Positions 34,705 through 45,978 are shown, counted from the first letter of the stretch. The stretch is DNA of 64,000 nt from Streptomyces sp. ACA25 (GCF_028200735.1 NZ_JAQKPV010000007.1:62001-126000), one strand, 5' to 3'. The notes: a model not told the origin generated them from the sequence alone. A program made the numbers and translations.

Positions 34705-35736
34705 GTGCCGAAACTGCTCGAAGCCGCGCGAAACCCGCTCGCTCACGTCGCCCAGCGCTGGACCCCGGATCCGCGGACGGTGCAGCGTGCCGCGCTCACC
34801 GCACTGGTGATGAGTCTCGTCATCGTGGTGACCGGCGGTGCGGTCCGGCTCACCGGCTCCGGTCTCGGATGCGACACCTGGCCCAAGTGCACGGGCGACA
34901 GCCTGGTGGTCACCTCCGAGATGGGCGTGCACGGGGTCATCGAGTTCGGCAACCGGATGCTCACCTATGTGCTGTGCGCCGCCGTCGGCTGGGTCATCGT
35001 CGCCGCCCGGTCGGCAAGACCGGGCCGTCCCGGACTGACCCGGCTGGCCTGGGCGCAGTTCTGGATCGTCATGGGCAACGCGGTACTCGGCGGGATCACC
35101 GTGCTCACCGGCCTCAACCCGTACATCGTCGCCGCTCATTTCCTGCTTGCCACCACGCTGATCACGGTCGCGGCAGTGACCTGGCAGCGCAGCCGCGAGG
35201 GCGACTCACCGCCGCGGCCACTGGCCGGCGTGCCGGTCCGCAGAGCGGTGGCCGCGCTGGCCGTGGTGAACGCGGCGCTGATCGTGGCCGGCACCGCGGT
35301 GACCGGCACCGGCCCGCATGCCGGAGACCCCGGCGAGATCGCCCGGATGCCGTTCGACTGGGAACGCATCAGCCAGGTGCACGCCGCGCTGGCCTGGATG
35401 GCCGTCCTGGGAACCCTGGCGGTATGGGCGCTGCTGCGGCTGGTCGACGCCCCCCGGGGGCCGCGGGCCCGCACCCGGGACCTCTTCCTGCTGCTGATGT
35501 CCCAGGGCGTGATCGGCTACGCGCAGTACTTCCTTCAGGTGCCGGAGGTGCTGGTCGGCCTGCACATGCTGGGCTCGGTGCTGGTGTGGGTCGCGATGGT
35601 GCGGCTGCTGCTGTCGTTGCGCGGGCGCGGACCGGTTCCGGGGACGGAGGACACCGGGCCGCCCGCGGGCGCGGACCCGGAGCCCGCGGCAGGCCGACCG
35701 GACCGGGCCTCGCTGGTCGGCTCGTCCCGGCCGTAA
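34705..35736 (+). CDS. ctaA: Heme A synthase (COX15/CtaA)
   Basis: A 343-residue membrane protein with eight predicted helices that oxidises the C8 methyl of haem O to make haem A for cytochrome c oxidase. Haem-ligand histidines are seen in MGVHGVIEF, VAAHFLL, QVHAALAWM and GLHMLGSV, and the first external loop has the cysteine pair LGCDTWPKC. I prefer the GTG at 34705, which begins MPKLLEAARNPLAHV; an in-frame ATG at 34639 touching the ABC stop is possible. The gene is downstream of the ABC exporter and near ctaB, the previous enzyme of the pathway. Confidence 0.92.
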   Translation: MPKLLEAARNPLAHVAQRWTPDPRTVQRAALTALVMSLVIVVTGGAVRLTGSGLGCDTWPKCTGDSLVVTSEMGVHGVIEFGNRMLTYVLCAAVGWVIVAARSARPGRPGLTRLAWAQFWIVMGNAVLGGITVLTGLNPYIVAAHFLLATTLITVAAVTWQRSREGDSPPRPLAGVPVRRAVAALAVVNAALIVAGTAVTGTGPHAGDPGEIARMPFDWERISQVHAALAWMAVLGTLAVWALLRLVDAPRGPRARTRDLFLLLMSQGVIGYAQYFLQVPEVLVGLHMLGSVLVWVAMVRLLLSLRGRGPVPGTEDTGPPAGADPEPAAGRPDRASLVGSSRP

Positions 35737-35846
35737 CCCGGCGGGCCACGGCCGGCCCGGGCCCCGGAGCACCCCCTGCCGTGCCGAGGGCTTGGCGCGC
35801 CCCGCCCGGAGAGGTGCGTGCCCCGGCCCCGGCCCCCTGACCACCC

Positions 35847-36188
35847 TCAGGTGTTGCTGGGGCCGCCCACCTGGATCCCGGCCATGCGGGACCACTCGTA
35901 GGGCCCGGTGCGCACCCGTGCCGCCAGTTCGCCGTCGAAGGTGTCGTGCAGGGTGACGCCGGCCTGTTCGGCGGCGCTCTCCGCCGCTTCCCGGCGGGCG
36001 GCCACCAGGTCGCCCCACTCGCCGTCCGTGCCCACCAGCACCAGGCGGTAGCCCCGGGCGCCGAGATAGGAGAGGTGGCCCTCGGCGCCGCCCCCGTGCG
36101 CGGCGGTGAAGGAGCGGATGTGCTTTGTCAGCCGGGCCGTCTCCCGCTGGGCCCCGCGGTCCGCCGGCTGCTGCGTCGTGTCGTCCAT
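35847..36188 (-). CDS. Small conserved protein of unknown function between ctaA and ctaB
   Basis: A 113-residue soluble protein with no signal peptide, cysteine or membrane segment. It reads like a compact alpha/beta domain (GHLSYLGARGYRLVLVGTDGEWGDLVAARREAAESAAEQAGVTLHDTFDGELAARVRTGPYEWSRMAG). I do not recognise the family. Codon use is normal for the window and the frame is well bounded, so it is probably real. It is convergent with ctaA and lies upstream of, and in the same direction as, nothing but its own promoter region next to the ctaB 3' end. A role in haem A supply is only suggested by position. Confidence 0.65.
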   Translation of the reverse strand: MDDTTQQPADRGAQRETARLTKHIRSFTAAHGGGAEGHLSYLGARGYRLVLVGTDGEWGDLVAARREAAESAAEQAGVTLHDTFDGELAARVRTGPYEWSRMAGIQVGGPSNT

Positions 36189-36259
36189 CCCCCGATGCTA
36201 CCGAGAGGTAATCGCGGAGGCCATGGCGCCCGCCGGTTGCCACCCCGGGCGGGGGCCGG

Positions 36260-37207
36260 TCAGCGGAGGAACGGGTCGATCGCGACGGCGAGGAAGAGCA
36301 ACGAGACGTAGGTGATCGACCAGTGGAAGAGCCGCATCTCCTTGAGCTTGGCGCCGGTGGCGCCCGCCTTGGCACGGGCGCTCAGGGCGTGCGCCTCCCA
36401 GAGCCACCAGGCACCGGCCGCACCGGCCACCAGCGGGTAGAACCAGCCGACATACCCCAGCGGCCACAGGGCCAGGGACACGGCGACCATCACCCAGCTG
36501 TAGAGGACGATCTGCCGGGCCACCACCCGGTTTCCGGCCACGACCGGGAGCATCGGCACACCGACCCGGGCGTAGTCGTCCCGGACCTTCATGGACAGCG
36601 GCCAATAGTGCGGCGGCGTCCAGAAGAAGATGACGAGGAAGAGAACGACCGCGGCCCAGGACACCGAGTTGGTGACGGCGGACCAGCCGATCAGCACCGG
36701 CATGCACCCGGCAATGCCGCCCCAGACGATGTTCTGTGAGGTGCGCCGCTTGAGCAGCATCGTGTAGACGACGACGTAGAACAGCAGCGCGCCGAGGGCC
36801 AGTGCGGCCGACAGCCAGTTGACCAGCAGGCCGAACCAGAGCGTGGACCCGACCGCGAGAGTGACGCCGAACACCAGGCACTCCGCCGGACTCACGACGC
36901 CGGTGACCAGCGGGCGGTTCTCCGTGCGGTGCATCAGCGCGTCGATGTCCCGGTCGAGGTACATGTTCAGCGCGTTGGCGCCGCCTGCCGAAAGGTACCC
37001 GCCGAGGCAGGTGGCGAGCACCAGCCACAGGTCGGGCACGCCCTGCGCGGCGAGGAACATCACCGGGACCGTGGTGATCAACAACAGCTCGATGATGCGG
37101 GGCTTCGTCAGAGCGATGAACGCCTTGACCCTGGCTCCCGGCGACCAAGAGCCGGAACCCGCAGCGAGTTCCTCCACGGGACGGGAATCGACGGCCGTCA
37201 CGGACAC
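36260..37207 (-). CDS. ctaB: Heme O synthase (protoheme IX farnesyltransferase)
   Basis: A 315-residue UbiA-type prenyltransferase that adds a farnesyl group to haem B, giving haem O, the substrate of CtaA. The membrane protein has the two acidic motifs: [23 protein letters not shown] and the second one around [26 protein letters not shown]. Two GTG starts are possible, 37207 and 37201; the latter has GGGG before it, and the difference is two residues. The gene is divergent from tkt. Confidence 0.92.
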   Translation of the reverse strand: MSVTAVDSRPVEELAAGSGSWSPGARVKAFIALTKPRIIELLLITTVPVMFLAAQGVPDLWLVLATCLGGYLSAGGANALNMYLDRDIDALMHRTENRPLVTGVVSPAECLVFGVTLAVGSTLWFGLLVNWLSAALALGALLFYVVVYTMLLKRRTSQNIVWGGIAGCMPVLIGWSAVTNSVSWAAVVLFLVIFFWTPPHYWPLSMKVRDDYARVGVPMLPVVAGNRVVARQIVLYSWVMVAVSLALWPLGYVGWFYPLVAGAAGAWWLWEAHALSARAKAGATGAKLKEMRLFHWSITYVSLLFLAVAIDPFLR

Positions 37208-37568
37208 CCCAGAATGTGCGACATCAGCGGCTTGCGCTGCGGGCGGAGAAGCGGGCTCCGGCCCGGCCCTGGCCCGTGTGGTACGGGCGTGAGGCGCCGG
37301 CGGGAGCTCGCACGTTCCCCGTCACTGTAGACGTCCGACTTACCCCGCTTGGCGGCGGGGTGGCCGTGTCGGTCCACTGCCCCGGGGTGACCGTCCGGTA
37401 CCGCTCCGGCAGGGTGGCCGGAACGGATGACCACTGCGCGAACACCCGACCAGGTCTTCCACCGTACGGCGGTAGGCTCGGCAGCGCCCGGTGGGTCTCC
37501 CGTCACCTCTGGCGGGAGGGCGCTCGTCACCTGGCCATAGTCACCGCGGAGAGGAGCCCTGACGCAGG
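37208..37568. other. 361-base divergent intergenic region between ctaB and tkt
   Basis: I see no convincing gene here. A TAGGCT hexamer (37473-37478) could be a -10 for tkt, without a clear -35. An inverted repeat CTCCCG (37497-37502) / CGGGAG (37513-37518) lies in the presumed tkt leader. GGAGAGGAG (37549-37557) is the probable ribosome site, a little far from the GTG at 37569. Confidence 0.4.
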
Positions 37569-39647
37569 GTGAGCAGCAAGCCGACCACCTCAGACCTCGA
37601 CTGGACCGACCTGGACCGGCGGGCCGTCGACACCGTCCGCGTCCTCGCCATGGACTCCGTGCAGAAGGTCGGAAACGGCCATCCCGGCACGGCCATGAGT
37701 CTGGCGCCCGCCGCCTACCTCGTGTTCCAGAAGCTCATGCGGCACGATCCCTCGGATGCCGACTGGGCGGGCCGGGACCGCTTCGTGCTGTCCGTCGGTC
37801 ACACCAGTCTCACGCTGTACATCCAGCTGTACCTGGCCGGGTACGGCCTGGAGCTGGACGACCTGAAGGCCTTCCGCACCTGGGGCAGCCGGACTCCCGG
37901 CCACCCTGAGCACGGTCACACCGTCGGGGTGGAGACCACCACCGGCCCGCTCGGCCAGGGCATCGGCAACGCGGTGGGCATGGCCATGGCCGCCCGCTAC
38001 GAGCGTGGCCTGTTCGACCCCGACGCGGCACCGGGCACCTCCCCGTTCGACCACACGATCTGGACGTTCGCCGGCGACGGCTGCCTCCAGGAGGGCGTGG
38101 CCTCCGAGGCCGCCTCGCTGGCCGGGCACCAGAAGCTGGGGAACCTGGTCCTGCTGTGGGACGACAACCACATCTCCATCGAGGGCGACACCGAGGCCGC
38201 CGTCTCCGAGGACGTGCTGGGCCGGTACGAGGCATACGGCTGGCACGTCCAGCGCGTGGCACCGAGCGCCGACGGTGACCTCGACCCGGAGGCCCTGTAC
38301 GAGGCGTTCCGGGCGGCACAGGCCGAGACCGGGCGCCCGTCGATCATCGCCGCCCGCTCGATCATCGCCTGGCCGGCCCCGAACGCCAAGAACACCGAGG
38401 CCTCGCACGGCTCCGCGCTGGGCCCCGAGGAAGTGGCCGCCACCAAGGAGCTGCTCGGCTTCGATCCCGAGCGCCACTTCGCGGTGGAGGACCAGATCCT
38501 CGGACACTCCCGGCAGGCCGTGGAGCGCGGGCGGACGGCCCGCGCCGCATGGGAGGAGCGGCTGGCTGCCTGGCGGTCGGCGAACCCCGAGCGCGCCGCG
38601 GAGTACGACCGGATCCGGGCCGGGGAACTGCCGGAGGGCTGGGAGAAGGCCCTCCCCCAGTTCGAGGCCGGCACCCAGGTGGCGACCCGGAAGGCTTCCG
38701 GGCAGGTCCTGAAGGACCTCGGCGCGGTGATCCCGGAGCTGTGGGGCGGCTCCGCCGACCTCGCCGGCTCCAACAACACCACCATCGACGCGTCCTCGTC
38801 GTTCCTGCCGGCCGGCAACCCGCTGCCGACGGCCGACCCGTACGGCCGCACCGTGCACTTCGGCATCCGCGAGCACGCCATGGGCGCGGCCATGAACGGC
38901 ATCGCGCTGCACGGCAACACCCGCATCTACGGCGGCACCTTCCTGGTGTTCTCCGACTACATGCGCCCGGCGGTGCGGCTCGCCGCGCTCATGCAGGCCC
39001 CCGTCACCTACGTGTGGACGCACGACTCGATCGGCCTGGGCGAGGACGGACCGACCCACCAGCCGATCGAGCACCTGTCCGCGCTGCGTGCCATCCCCGG
39101 GCTGAACATGGTCCGGCCGGCCGACGCCAACGAGACCGTCATCGCCTGGCGGGAGATCCTCAAGCGGCACACCACCCGCCCGGCCCCGCACGGTCTTGCC
39201 CTCACCCGGCAGAACGTTCCGGTGCTGGCGGCCGACGAGAACGCCGCCAAGGGCGGCTACGTCGCGGCAGAGGCCGAGGGCGGCCCGGCCCGGGTGATCC
39301 TGATCGGCACCGGCTCCGAGGTGCAGCTGGCCCTCGCGGCGCGCGAACAGCTGCAGGCCGAGGGCGTGCCGGTGCGTGTGGTGTCCATGCCCTGCGTGGA
39401 ATGGTTCGACGAGCAGGACCAGGCCTACCGGGACGGTGTACTGACGCCCGGTGTCCGGGCCCGGGTCGCCGTCGAGGCCGGCGTGGGGATGTCCTGGTAC
39501 CGGTTCACCGGCGACACCGGCCGGGTGGTCTCCCTGGAGCACTTCGGTGCCTCCGCGGACCACGTGACCCTGTACCGCGAGTTCGGCCTCACCGCCGAGG
39601 CCGTCGCACAGGCAGCCCGGGAATCCCTGGCCGCTGCCGAGCGCTGA
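37569..39647 (+). CDS. tkt: Transketolase
   Basis: A 692-residue thiamine-diphosphate enzyme that moves two-carbon units between pentose and hexose phosphates. Signatures: [18 protein letters not shown] and the cofactor motif [11 protein letters not shown]...N in the N-terminal domain, and [19 protein letters not shown] in the pyrimidine domain. GTG 37569 gives [16 protein letters not shown], the usual Streptomyces beginning. It leads the pentose phosphate operon tkt-tal-zwf-opcA-pgl. Confidence 0.96.
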   Translation: MSSKPTTSDLDWTDLDRRAVDTVRVLAMDSVQKVGNGHPGTAMSLAPAAYLVFQKLMRHDPSDADWAGRDRFVLSVGHTSLTLYIQLYLAGYGLELDDLKAFRTWGSRTPGHPEHGHTVGVETTTGPLGQGIGNAVGMAMAARYERGLFDPDAAPGTSPFDHTIWTFAGDGCLQEGVASEAASLAGHQKLGNLVLLWDDNHISIEGDTEAAVSEDVLGRYEAYGWHVQRVAPSADGDLDPEALYEAFRAAQAETGRPSIIAARSIIAWPAPNAKNTEASHGSALGPEEVAATKELLGFDPERHFAVEDQILGHSRQAVERGRTARAAWEERLAAWRSANPERAAEYDRIRAGELPEGWEKALPQFEAGTQVATRKASGQVLKDLGAVIPELWGGSADLAGSNNTTIDASSSFLPAGNPLPTADPYGRTVHFGIREHAMGAAMNGIALHGNTRIYGGTFLVFSDYMRPAVRLAALMQAPVTYVWTHDSIGLGEDGPTHQPIEHLSALRAIPGLNMVRPADANETVIAWREILKRHTTRPAPHGLALTRQNVPVLAADENAAKGGYVAAEAEGGPARVILIGTGSEVQLALAAREQLQAEGVPVRVVSMPCVEWFDEQDQAYRDGVLTPGVRARVAVEAGVGMSWYRFTGDTGRVVSLEHFGASADHVTLYREFGLTAEAVAQAARESLAAAER

Positions 39648-39681
39648 ATCCGTACCCGTACGAGCAGGAGATGCGAATTCC

Positions 39682-40800
39682 ATGACCGACGCACTCGAGC
39701 GCCTCTCCGAGGAGGGTGTCGCGATCTGGCTGGACGACCTGTCGCGCAAGCGCATCACGTCCGGCAATCTCAGCGAACTGCTCGACCAGCAGAACGTGGT
39801 GGGCGTCACGACCAACCCGGCGATCTTCCAGAAGGCGATCTCCGCGGGTGACGGCTACGAGCAGCAGCTCACCGACCTGGCCGTCCGTGGCGTCACCGTG
39901 GAGGAGGCCGTGCGCATGATCACCACGGCCGATGTCCGGGACGCCTGTGATGTGCTACGCCCGGTCTTCGAAGCCACCGGCGGCCGGGACGGCCGGGTGT
40001 CCATCGAGGTGGACCCCCGCATGGCGCACCGGACGGACGCGACCGTCGCGGAGGCCAAGCAGCTGGCCTGGCTGGTGGAGCGGCCCAACACGCTGATCAA
40101 GATCCCGGCCACGCGGGCCGGCCTGCCCGCCATCACCGAGACCATCGCCCGTGGCATCAGCGTGAACGTCACGCTGATCTTCTCGCTGGAGCGCTACCGG
40201 GAAGTGATGGACGCCTACCTGACGGGCCTGGAGCAGGCCAAGGACAAGGGGATGGACCTCAGTACCATCCACTCGGTGGCCTCCTTCTTCGTCTCCCGGG
40301 TGGACGCCGAGATCGACAAGCGGCTCGACGCCCTGGGCACCGAGGAGGCCGCTGCGCTGCGCGGAAAGGCCGCGCTGGCCAACGCCCGTCTCGCTTACCA
40401 GGCGTACGAAGAGGTGATCGCCTCCGACCGCTGGACGGCGCTGGCCGGAGCCCAGGCCAACGCGCAACGCCCGCTGTGGGCGTCGACCGGGGTGAAGGAC
40501 CCGGCCTATCCGGACACCCTCTACGTCACCGAACTGGTCGCCCCGAACACCGTGAACACGATGCCGGAGGCCACACTGGAGGCCACCGGGGACCACGGCC
40601 GGGTCACCGGCGACACGGTCCGCGGCACCTACATCCAGGCCCGGGCCGACCTGGACGCGCTGGAGAAGCTCGGCATCTCCTACGACGAGGTGGTCCAGCT
40701 CCTGGAGGACGAGGGCATCGAGAAGTTCGAGACCGCCTGGACCGAACTGCTCGCCTCCACGCAGGCAGAGCTCGAACGGCTCGCGCCCGAGGAAGGCTGA
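39682..40800 (+). CDS. tal: Transaldolase
   Basis: A 372-residue transaldolase of the long actinobacterial type, transferring dihydroxyacetone from sedoheptulose 7-phosphate to glyceraldehyde 3-phosphate. Seen: [15 protein letters not shown], the Schiff-base lysine in [15 protein letters not shown] and [11 protein letters not shown]. It starts 34 bases after tkt and ends eight bases before zwf. Confidence 0.96.
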   Translation: MTDALERLSEEGVAIWLDDLSRKRITSGNLSELLDQQNVVGVTTNPAIFQKAISAGDGYEQQLTDLAVRGVTVEEAVRMITTADVRDACDVLRPVFEATGGRDGRVSIEVDPRMAHRTDATVAEAKQLAWLVERPNTLIKIPATRAGLPAITETIARGISVNVTLIFSLERYREVMDAYLTGLEQAKDKGMDLSTIHSVASFFVSRVDAEIDKRLDALGTEEAAALRGKAALANARLAYQAYEEVIASDRWTALAGAQANAQRPLWASTGVKDPAYPDTLYVTELVAPNTVNTMPEATLEATGDHGRVTGDTVRGTYIQARADLDALEKLGISYDEVVQLLEDEGIEKFETAWTELLASTQAELERLAPEEG

Positions 40801-40808
40801 GACGCACG

Positions 40809-42347
40809 GTGGAAAGCGAGAGCGCAGCACCCACCAACCCGCTGCGTGACGCCCAGGACCGGCGGCTCCCGCGGATCGCGGGGCCGTCGGGACTGGTCAT
40901 TTTCGGCGTCACGGGAGACCTGTCCCGCAAGAAACTGATGCCGGCGGTCTACGACCTGGCCAACCGCGGCCTGTTGCCGCCGGGCTTCTCCCTGATCGGG
41001 TTCGCCCGCCGGGACTGGGCCGACGAGGACTTCACGCAGGTGGTGCACGACGCGGTGAAGCAGTACGCCCGCACCCCCTTCCGTGAGGAGGTGTGGAGCC
41101 AGCTCGCCCAGGGCATGCGCTTCGTCTCCGGCGTCTTCGACGACGACCAGGCCTTCGAGAACCTGAAGGCGACCATCGAGCAACTGGACAAGGAGCGGGG
41201 CACCGGCGGCAACTTCGCCTTCTACCTCTCCGTCCCACCCAAGTTCTTCCCGACCGTGGTGCGGCAGCTGAAGAAGCACAGCCTGTCGCAGGGGCAGGGC
41301 AGCAGCTGGCGGCGCGCCGTCATCGAGAAGCCGTTCGGGCACGACCTGGAGTCCGCCCAGGAGCTGAACCGGATCGTGCACGGGGTCTTCCCCAATCAGG
41401 AAGTCTTCCGGATCGATCACTACCTCGGTAAGGAGACGGTCCAGAACATCCTGGCGCTGCGCTTCGCGAACACGATGTTCGAGCCGTTGTGGAACCGCAG
41501 CTACGTCGACCACGTGCAGATCACGATGGCCGAGGACATCGGTATCGGCGGCCGGGCCGGTTACTACGACGGCATCGGGTCCGCCCGGGATGTCATCCAG
41601 AACCACCTCCTGCAGCTGCTCGCGCTGACCGCGATGGAGGAGCCCGCCTCCTTCGGGGCCAAAGCGCTGGTGACCGAGAAGCTCAAGGTCCTCAACTCCG
41701 TCCGGCTGCCGAAGGAACTGGGCCTGCACACCGTGCGGGGCCAGTACACCGGTGGCTGGCAGGGCGGGCGCCGGGTGCCCGGCTATCTGGAGGAGGAGGG
41801 CATCAGCCCGCACTCGGTCACCGACACCTACGCGGCGCTGAAGCTGGAGATCGACAACCGCCGCTGGGCGGGCGTGCCGTTCTACCTGCGCACCGGCAAG
41901 CGGCTCGGCCGCCGGGTCACGGAGATCGCGGTGGTTTTCCAGCGGGCCCCGTACTCCCCCTTCGACGCCACCCATACCGAAGAGCTGAACAACAACGCCC
42001 TGGTGATCCGGGTGCAGCCCGACGAAGGAGTGACCATCCGGTTCGGCTCCAAAGTTCCCGGCACCCAGATGGAGATCCGGGACGTGACGATGGACTTCGC
42101 CTACGGGGAGTCCTTCACCGAGTCCAGCCCGGAGGCGTACGAGCGCCTCCTGCTGGACGTCTTGCTCGGTGACGCCAATCTCTTCCCGCGGCACCAGGAG
42201 GTCGAGCGCTCCTGGGAGATCCTCGACCCGGTGGAGAGGCACTGGGCCCGGCACGGCAGACCGGAACCCTACACCGCGGGGACCTGGGGCCCACGGGCCG
42301 CGGACGACATGCTCGCGCGGGACGGACGGAGCTGGCGGCGGCCATGA
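40809..42347 (+). CDS. zwf: Glucose-6-phosphate 1-dehydrogenase
   Basis: A 512-residue enzyme for the first oxidative step of the pentose phosphate pathway, producing NADPH and 6-phosphogluconolactone. The nucleotide motif is IFGVTGDLSRKKLMPA; the active site RIDHYLGKETVQN holds the catalytic His and substrate Lys; VIEKPFGHD is also conserved. GTG 40809 is the start, with GGAAGG upstream inside the tal 3' end. Its stop overlaps the opcA ATG. Confidence 0.96.
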   Translation: MESESAAPTNPLRDAQDRRLPRIAGPSGLVIFGVTGDLSRKKLMPAVYDLANRGLLPPGFSLIGFARRDWADEDFTQVVHDAVKQYARTPFREEVWSQLAQGMRFVSGVFDDDQAFENLKATIEQLDKERGTGGNFAFYLSVPPKFFPTVVRQLKKHSLSQGQGSSWRRAVIEKPFGHDLESAQELNRIVHGVFPNQEVFRIDHYLGKETVQNILALRFANTMFEPLWNRSYVDHVQITMAEDIGIGGRAGYYDGIGSARDVIQNHLLQLLALTAMEEPASFGAKALVTEKLKVLNSVRLPKELGLHTVRGQYTGGWQGGRRVPGYLEEEGISPHSVTDTYAALKLEIDNRRWAGVPFYLRTGKRLGRRVTEIAVVFQRAPYSPFDATHTEELNNNALVIRVQPDEGVTIRFGSKVPGTQMEIRDVTMDFAYGESFTESSPEAYERLLLDVLLGDANLFPRHQEVERSWEILDPVERHWARHGRPEPYTAGTWGPRAADDMLARDGRSWRRP

Positions 42348-43360
42348 ACATCGATCTGACGGACACCACGAGCAGCCGGATCAACGCGGCTCTGGTGAAG
42401 GCGCGACGGGCGACCGGCACCCCGGCCGTCGGTATGGTGCTGACTCTCGTCATCGTGACCGACGAGGGCAACCACTACGACGCGCTGAAGGCGGCGAGCG
42501 AGGCCTCCAAGGAGCACCCCTCCCGGATCCTCGTCGTCGTCCGGAGGCCCGGCCGTTCGCCTCGGGACCGGGCCATCGCCCGGCTGGACGCCGAGGTGCG
42601 GGTCGGCGGGGAGACCGGCACCGGCGAGACGGTACTGCTGCGGTTGCACGGCGAGCTGGCGGCACACGCCCACAGCGTGGTGCTGCCGCTGCTGCTGCCG
42701 GACGCCCCGGTCGTCGTCTGGTGGCCGGAGGACACTCCGGCCGACCCGGCGGAGGACCTTCTCGGCACGCTCGCCCAGCGGCGCATCACCGACGCGGCTG
42801 CCGGCGAGGACCCGCTGGCCGCTCTCGTCCGGCGGGCCGAGGTCTACGCGCCCGGCGACACGGATCTCGCCTGGACCCGGATCACCGGCTGGCGCAGCAT
42901 GCTGGCCGCCGCACTGGACCAGGGCTTCACCCGCATCACGTCCGCGGTGGTCGAGGGCGAGGAGCACAACCCGAGCACCGAACTGCTGGCCCTGTGGCTC
43001 GCCGGCCGGCTGGGGGTTCCCGTCGAGCGGGTCCTCTCCGACGGCCCCGGGATCACCGCCGTCCGGCTGATCACCGACGACGGTGACATCTGCCTGGACC
43101 GCTCGGACGGTGCCCTGGCCAAACTCGCCGTGCCGGGCCAGCCGGACCGGCACGTCGCCCTGCACCGGCGTGGCACCGCCGAGCTGATCGCCGAAGAGCT
43201 GCGCCGGCTCGACCCGGACGAGGCATACGCCAAGGCGGTGCGTCTGGGTCTGCGGCAGCCGAGCCAGGATCCGGAGACAACGCCGGTCCCCGCGGCGGCC
43301 ACCGCGGACTCCCCGGTACCGGCCGCTCCGCGGCCGAAGAAACGGAAGGGCTCCTCGTGA
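42344..43360 (+). CDS. opcA: OpcA, glucose-6-phosphate dehydrogenase assembly protein
   Basis: A 338-residue OpcA, an allosteric partner needed for full activity of Zwf in actinobacteria and cyanobacteria. Typical parts are VWWPEDTPADPAEDLLGTLAQRRITDAA, DLAWTRITGWRSMLAAALDQ and the low-complexity Pro/Ala/Lys tail. ATGA overlap with zwf and GTGA overlap with pgl keep the three proteins in step. Confidence 0.94.
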   Translation: MNIDLTDTTSSRINAALVKARRATGTPAVGMVLTLVIVTDEGNHYDALKAASEASKEHPSRILVVVRRPGRSPRDRAIARLDAEVRVGGETGTGETVLLRLHGELAAHAHSVVLPLLLPDAPVVVWWPEDTPADPAEDLLGTLAQRRITDAAAGEDPLAALVRRAEVYAPGDTDLAWTRITGWRSMLAAALDQGFTRITSAVVEGEEHNPSTELLALWLAGRLGVPVERVLSDGPGITAVRLITDDGDICLDRSDGALAKLAVPGQPDRHVALHRRGTAELIAEELRRLDPDEAYAKAVRLGLRQPSQDPETTPVPAAATADSPVPAAPRPKKRKGSS

Positions 43361-44151
43361 CCGGCACCCCCCAGCTCGTGGTTCACCGCGACCCGGAGCT
43401 GATGGCCCGGGCCGCGGCGGCCCGGCTGCTCACCCGGATCGTCGACGCCCAGGCCACCAACGGCTCCGCCTCTGTGGTGCTGACCGGTGGCCGTAACGGC
43501 AACGCACTGCTGGCGGCGCTCGCCGACGCCCCGGCCCGGGACGCCATCGACTGGTCCCGCCTGGACCTGTGGTGGGGTGACGAGCGGTTCCTGCCGGAGG
43601 GCCATCCGGAGCGCAACCACACGCAGGCCCGGCAGGCGCTGCTGGACGCGGTGCCGCTGGATCCCGCCCGGGTCAGGGCCATGCCGGCCTCGGACGGCCC
43701 GTACGGTCCGGATCCCGAGGCCGCAGCCGCCGCGTACGCCACCGCACTGGCCGGAGCGGCCATGGCCGGGGGTTCACAATCCCACGGACCGGTCCCCTCC
43801 TTCGACGTCCTGCTGCTGGGCGTCGGCCCGGACACCCACGTGGCGTCGCTCTTCCCGGAGCTCCCCGCGGTGCGGGAGACGGAGCGCACGGTCGTCGGGG
43901 TGCACGGCGCACCGAAGCCCCCGCCGACCAGGATCACCCTCACCCTGCCGGCGATCCGCGCCGCCCAGGAGGTGTGGCTGCTGGCTGCCGGCGCGGACAA
44001 GGCGAGGGCCGTGGCGCTGGCGCTGGCCGGCGCCGGCGAGGTACAGATCCCGGCAGCCGGGGCACGCGGCACCCGCCGCACTCTCTGGCTGCTGGACCGC
44101 GCGGCCGCCGACCGGCTCCCCCACACCCTCTACCATCCGCCGACCGCGTGA
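43357..44151 (+). CDS. pgl: 6-phosphogluconolactonase
   Basis: A 264-residue DevB-type lactonase that hydrolyses 6-phosphogluconolactone to 6-phosphogluconate. The conserved blocks VLTGGRNGNALLAAL, LWWGDERFLPEGHPERNHTQARQALL and LLGVGPDTHVASLFP are present. It is the last gene of the operon; its GTG start overlaps the opcA stop. A strong hairpin follows. Confidence 0.95.
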   Translation: MTGTPQLVVHRDPELMARAAAARLLTRIVDAQATNGSASVVLTGGRNGNALLAALADAPARDAIDWSRLDLWWGDERFLPEGHPERNHTQARQALLDAVPLDPARVRAMPASDGPYGPDPEAAAAAYATALAGAAMAGGSQSHGPVPSFDVLLLGVGPDTHVASLFPELPAVRETERTVVGVHGAPKPPPTRITLTLPAIRAAQEVWLLAAGADKARAVALALAGAGEVQIPAAGARGTRRTLWLLDRAAADRLPHTLYHPPTA

Positions 44152-44158
44152 CCCGTCT

Positions 44159-44192
44159 CCCCCGGCCGCCGGTACGCACCGGCGGCCGGGGG
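44159..44192. terminator. Bidirectional terminator between pgl and pgi
   Basis: Arms 44159-44173 (CCCCCGGCCGCCGGT) and 44178-44192 are perfectly complementary around the tetraloop ACGC. The flanks can add further pairs. It separates two convergent operons. Confidence 0.85.
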
Positions 44193-44214
44193 ACGGCACG
44201 GGACGGGACGGAGG

Positions 44215-45867
44215 TCAGCGCCCCCGGAGTTCCCGGTACTGCCGCACCAGCGCGGCGGTCGACGCGTCCAGACCGGGCACCTCCACACCCCCGGTCAAGG
44301 CCGGTTCGATCCGCCTGGCGAGCACCTTCCCCAGCTCCACGCCCCACTGGTCGAAGGAGTTGATGTTCCACACCGCGCCCTGTACGAACACCTTGTGCTC
44401 GTACAGGGCGATCAGCTGGCCCAGTACCGAGGGGGAAAGCTCGGGGGCCAGGACCGTGGTGGTCGGCCGGTTGCCCGGGAACGTGCGGTGCGGGACCAGG
44501 TCCTCGGCGACGCCCTCGGCGCGGACCTCCTCGGCGGTCCTGCCGAAGGCCAGTGCCTGGCCCTGCGCGAAGAGGTTGGCCATCAGCAGGTCGTGCTGTG
44601 CGGCGAGTTCCGGTGCGAGCTCGCCGGACGGCCGGGCGAAGCCGATGAGGTCGGCGGGGACGATCCTCGTCCCCTGGTGCAGCAGCTGGAAGTACGCGTG
44701 CTGACCGTTGGTGCCCGGGGTGCCCCACACCACGGGGCCTGTCTGCCAGGTGACCGGCCGGCCCTGCCGGTCGACGGACTTGCCGTTGGACTCCATGTCC
44801 AGCTGCTGCAGGTACGCCGTGAACTTGGCGAGGTAGTGGCTGTAGGGCAGCACCGCGTGCGCGTGGGCGTCGAAGAACCCCCCGTACCAGACACCGAGCA
44901 GCCCCAGCAGCATCGGCGCGTTCCGCTCCAGTGGTGCCTCACGGAAGTGCTCGTCCATGAGGTGGAAGCCGGCCAGCATCTCCCGGAACCGGTCCGGTCC
45001 GATGGCGATCATCAGGGAGAGGCCGATGGCCGAGTCGTAGGAGTAGCGTCCGCCGACCCAGTCCCAGAACTCGAACATGTTCGTGGTGTCGATACCGAAC
45101 GCGGCGACCTCACCCGCATTGGTCGACACCGCCACGAAGTGTTTCGCCACCGCGTCCTGGCCGGCGCCCAGACCGGTCAGCAGCCAGTCCCGGGCGGACT
45201 TCGCGTTGGTGATCGTCTCGATGGTGGTGAACGTCTTGGACGCCACCACGAACAGCGTCTCGGCCGGGTCCAGCCCCAGCAGCGCCTCGTGCAGGTCGGC
45301 GCCGTCCACATTGGACACGAAGCGGAAGTCGAGATCCCGCGCGGTGTACGGCCGCAGCGCCTCGTACGCCATGGCCGGGCCCAGGTCCGATCCGCCGATG
45401 CCGATGTTGACCACGGTCCTGATCCGCCGGCCGGTGTGACCGGTCCAGTCCCCGGACCGCACCCGGCCGCAGAACACCTGCATCCGGGTCAGCACGGAGT
45501 GCACCCCCGGCACGACGTTCTTCCCGTCCGCCTCGATGACCGCGTCGCTCGGGCTGCGCAGCGCGGTGTGCAGGACCGCACGGTCCTCGGTCAGGTTGAT
45601 GCGTTCGCCGCGGAACATCGCGTCCCGCAGCTCGGGAACGCCCGTGGCCAGCGCCAGCTCCCGCAGCAGCCGCAGCGTGTCCTCGGTGATCAGGTTCCTG
45701 GAGTAGTCCAGGTGAAGGTCGCCGGCCCGGAGGCTGTACCGCCCGGCACGGCCGGCGTCCCGCGCGAACAGGTCCCTCAGGTGCACGGAGCCCAGCTGTT
45801 CGCGGTGCTCCGCCAGCTCGCTCCACTGCGGCATACGGTCCAGCGCGGTCCGCTCGCTTGCGTTCAT
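44215..45867 (-). CDS. pgi: Glucose-6-phosphate isomerase
   Basis: A 550-residue isomerase interconverting glucose 6-phosphate and fructose 6-phosphate. Motifs: [64 protein letters not shown] and the C-terminal [15 protein letters not shown] with the catalytic Lys. Full family length. It stands alone and convergent to the pentose phosphate operon, to which it is linked by the shared substrate. Confidence 0.96.
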   Translation of the reverse strand: MNASERTALDRMPQWSELAEHREQLGSVHLRDLFARDAGRAGRYSLRAGDLHLDYSRNLITEDTLRLLRELALATGVPELRDAMFRGERINLTEDRAVLHTALRSPSDAVIEADGKNVVPGVHSVLTRMQVFCGRVRSGDWTGHTGRRIRTVVNIGIGGSDLGPAMAYEALRPYTARDLDFRFVSNVDGADLHEALLGLDPAETLFVVASKTFTTIETITNAKSARDWLLTGLGAGQDAVAKHFVAVSTNAGEVAAFGIDTTNMFEFWDWVGGRYSYDSAIGLSLMIAIGPDRFREMLAGFHLMDEHFREAPLERNAPMLLGLLGVWYGGFFDAHAHAVLPYSHYLAKFTAYLQQLDMESNGKSVDRQGRPVTWQTGPVVWGTPGTNGQHAYFQLLHQGTRIVPADLIGFARPSGELAPELAAQHDLLMANLFAQGQALAFGRTAEEVRAEGVAEDLVPHRTFPGNRPTTTVLAPELSPSVLGQLIALYEHKVFVQGAVWNINSFDQWGVELGKVLARRIEPALTGGVEVPGLDASTAALVRQYRELRGR

Positions 45868-45978
45868 CGTCCGCTTCAGCCCATCTGTGCTCGTCCGGTA
45901 TCACCGACGACCACGCTAGACGATCACCCGGCGGGCGCACGGTTCTGCCCGGTCAGCGGACCGGTCGGCGAGGCGGGA

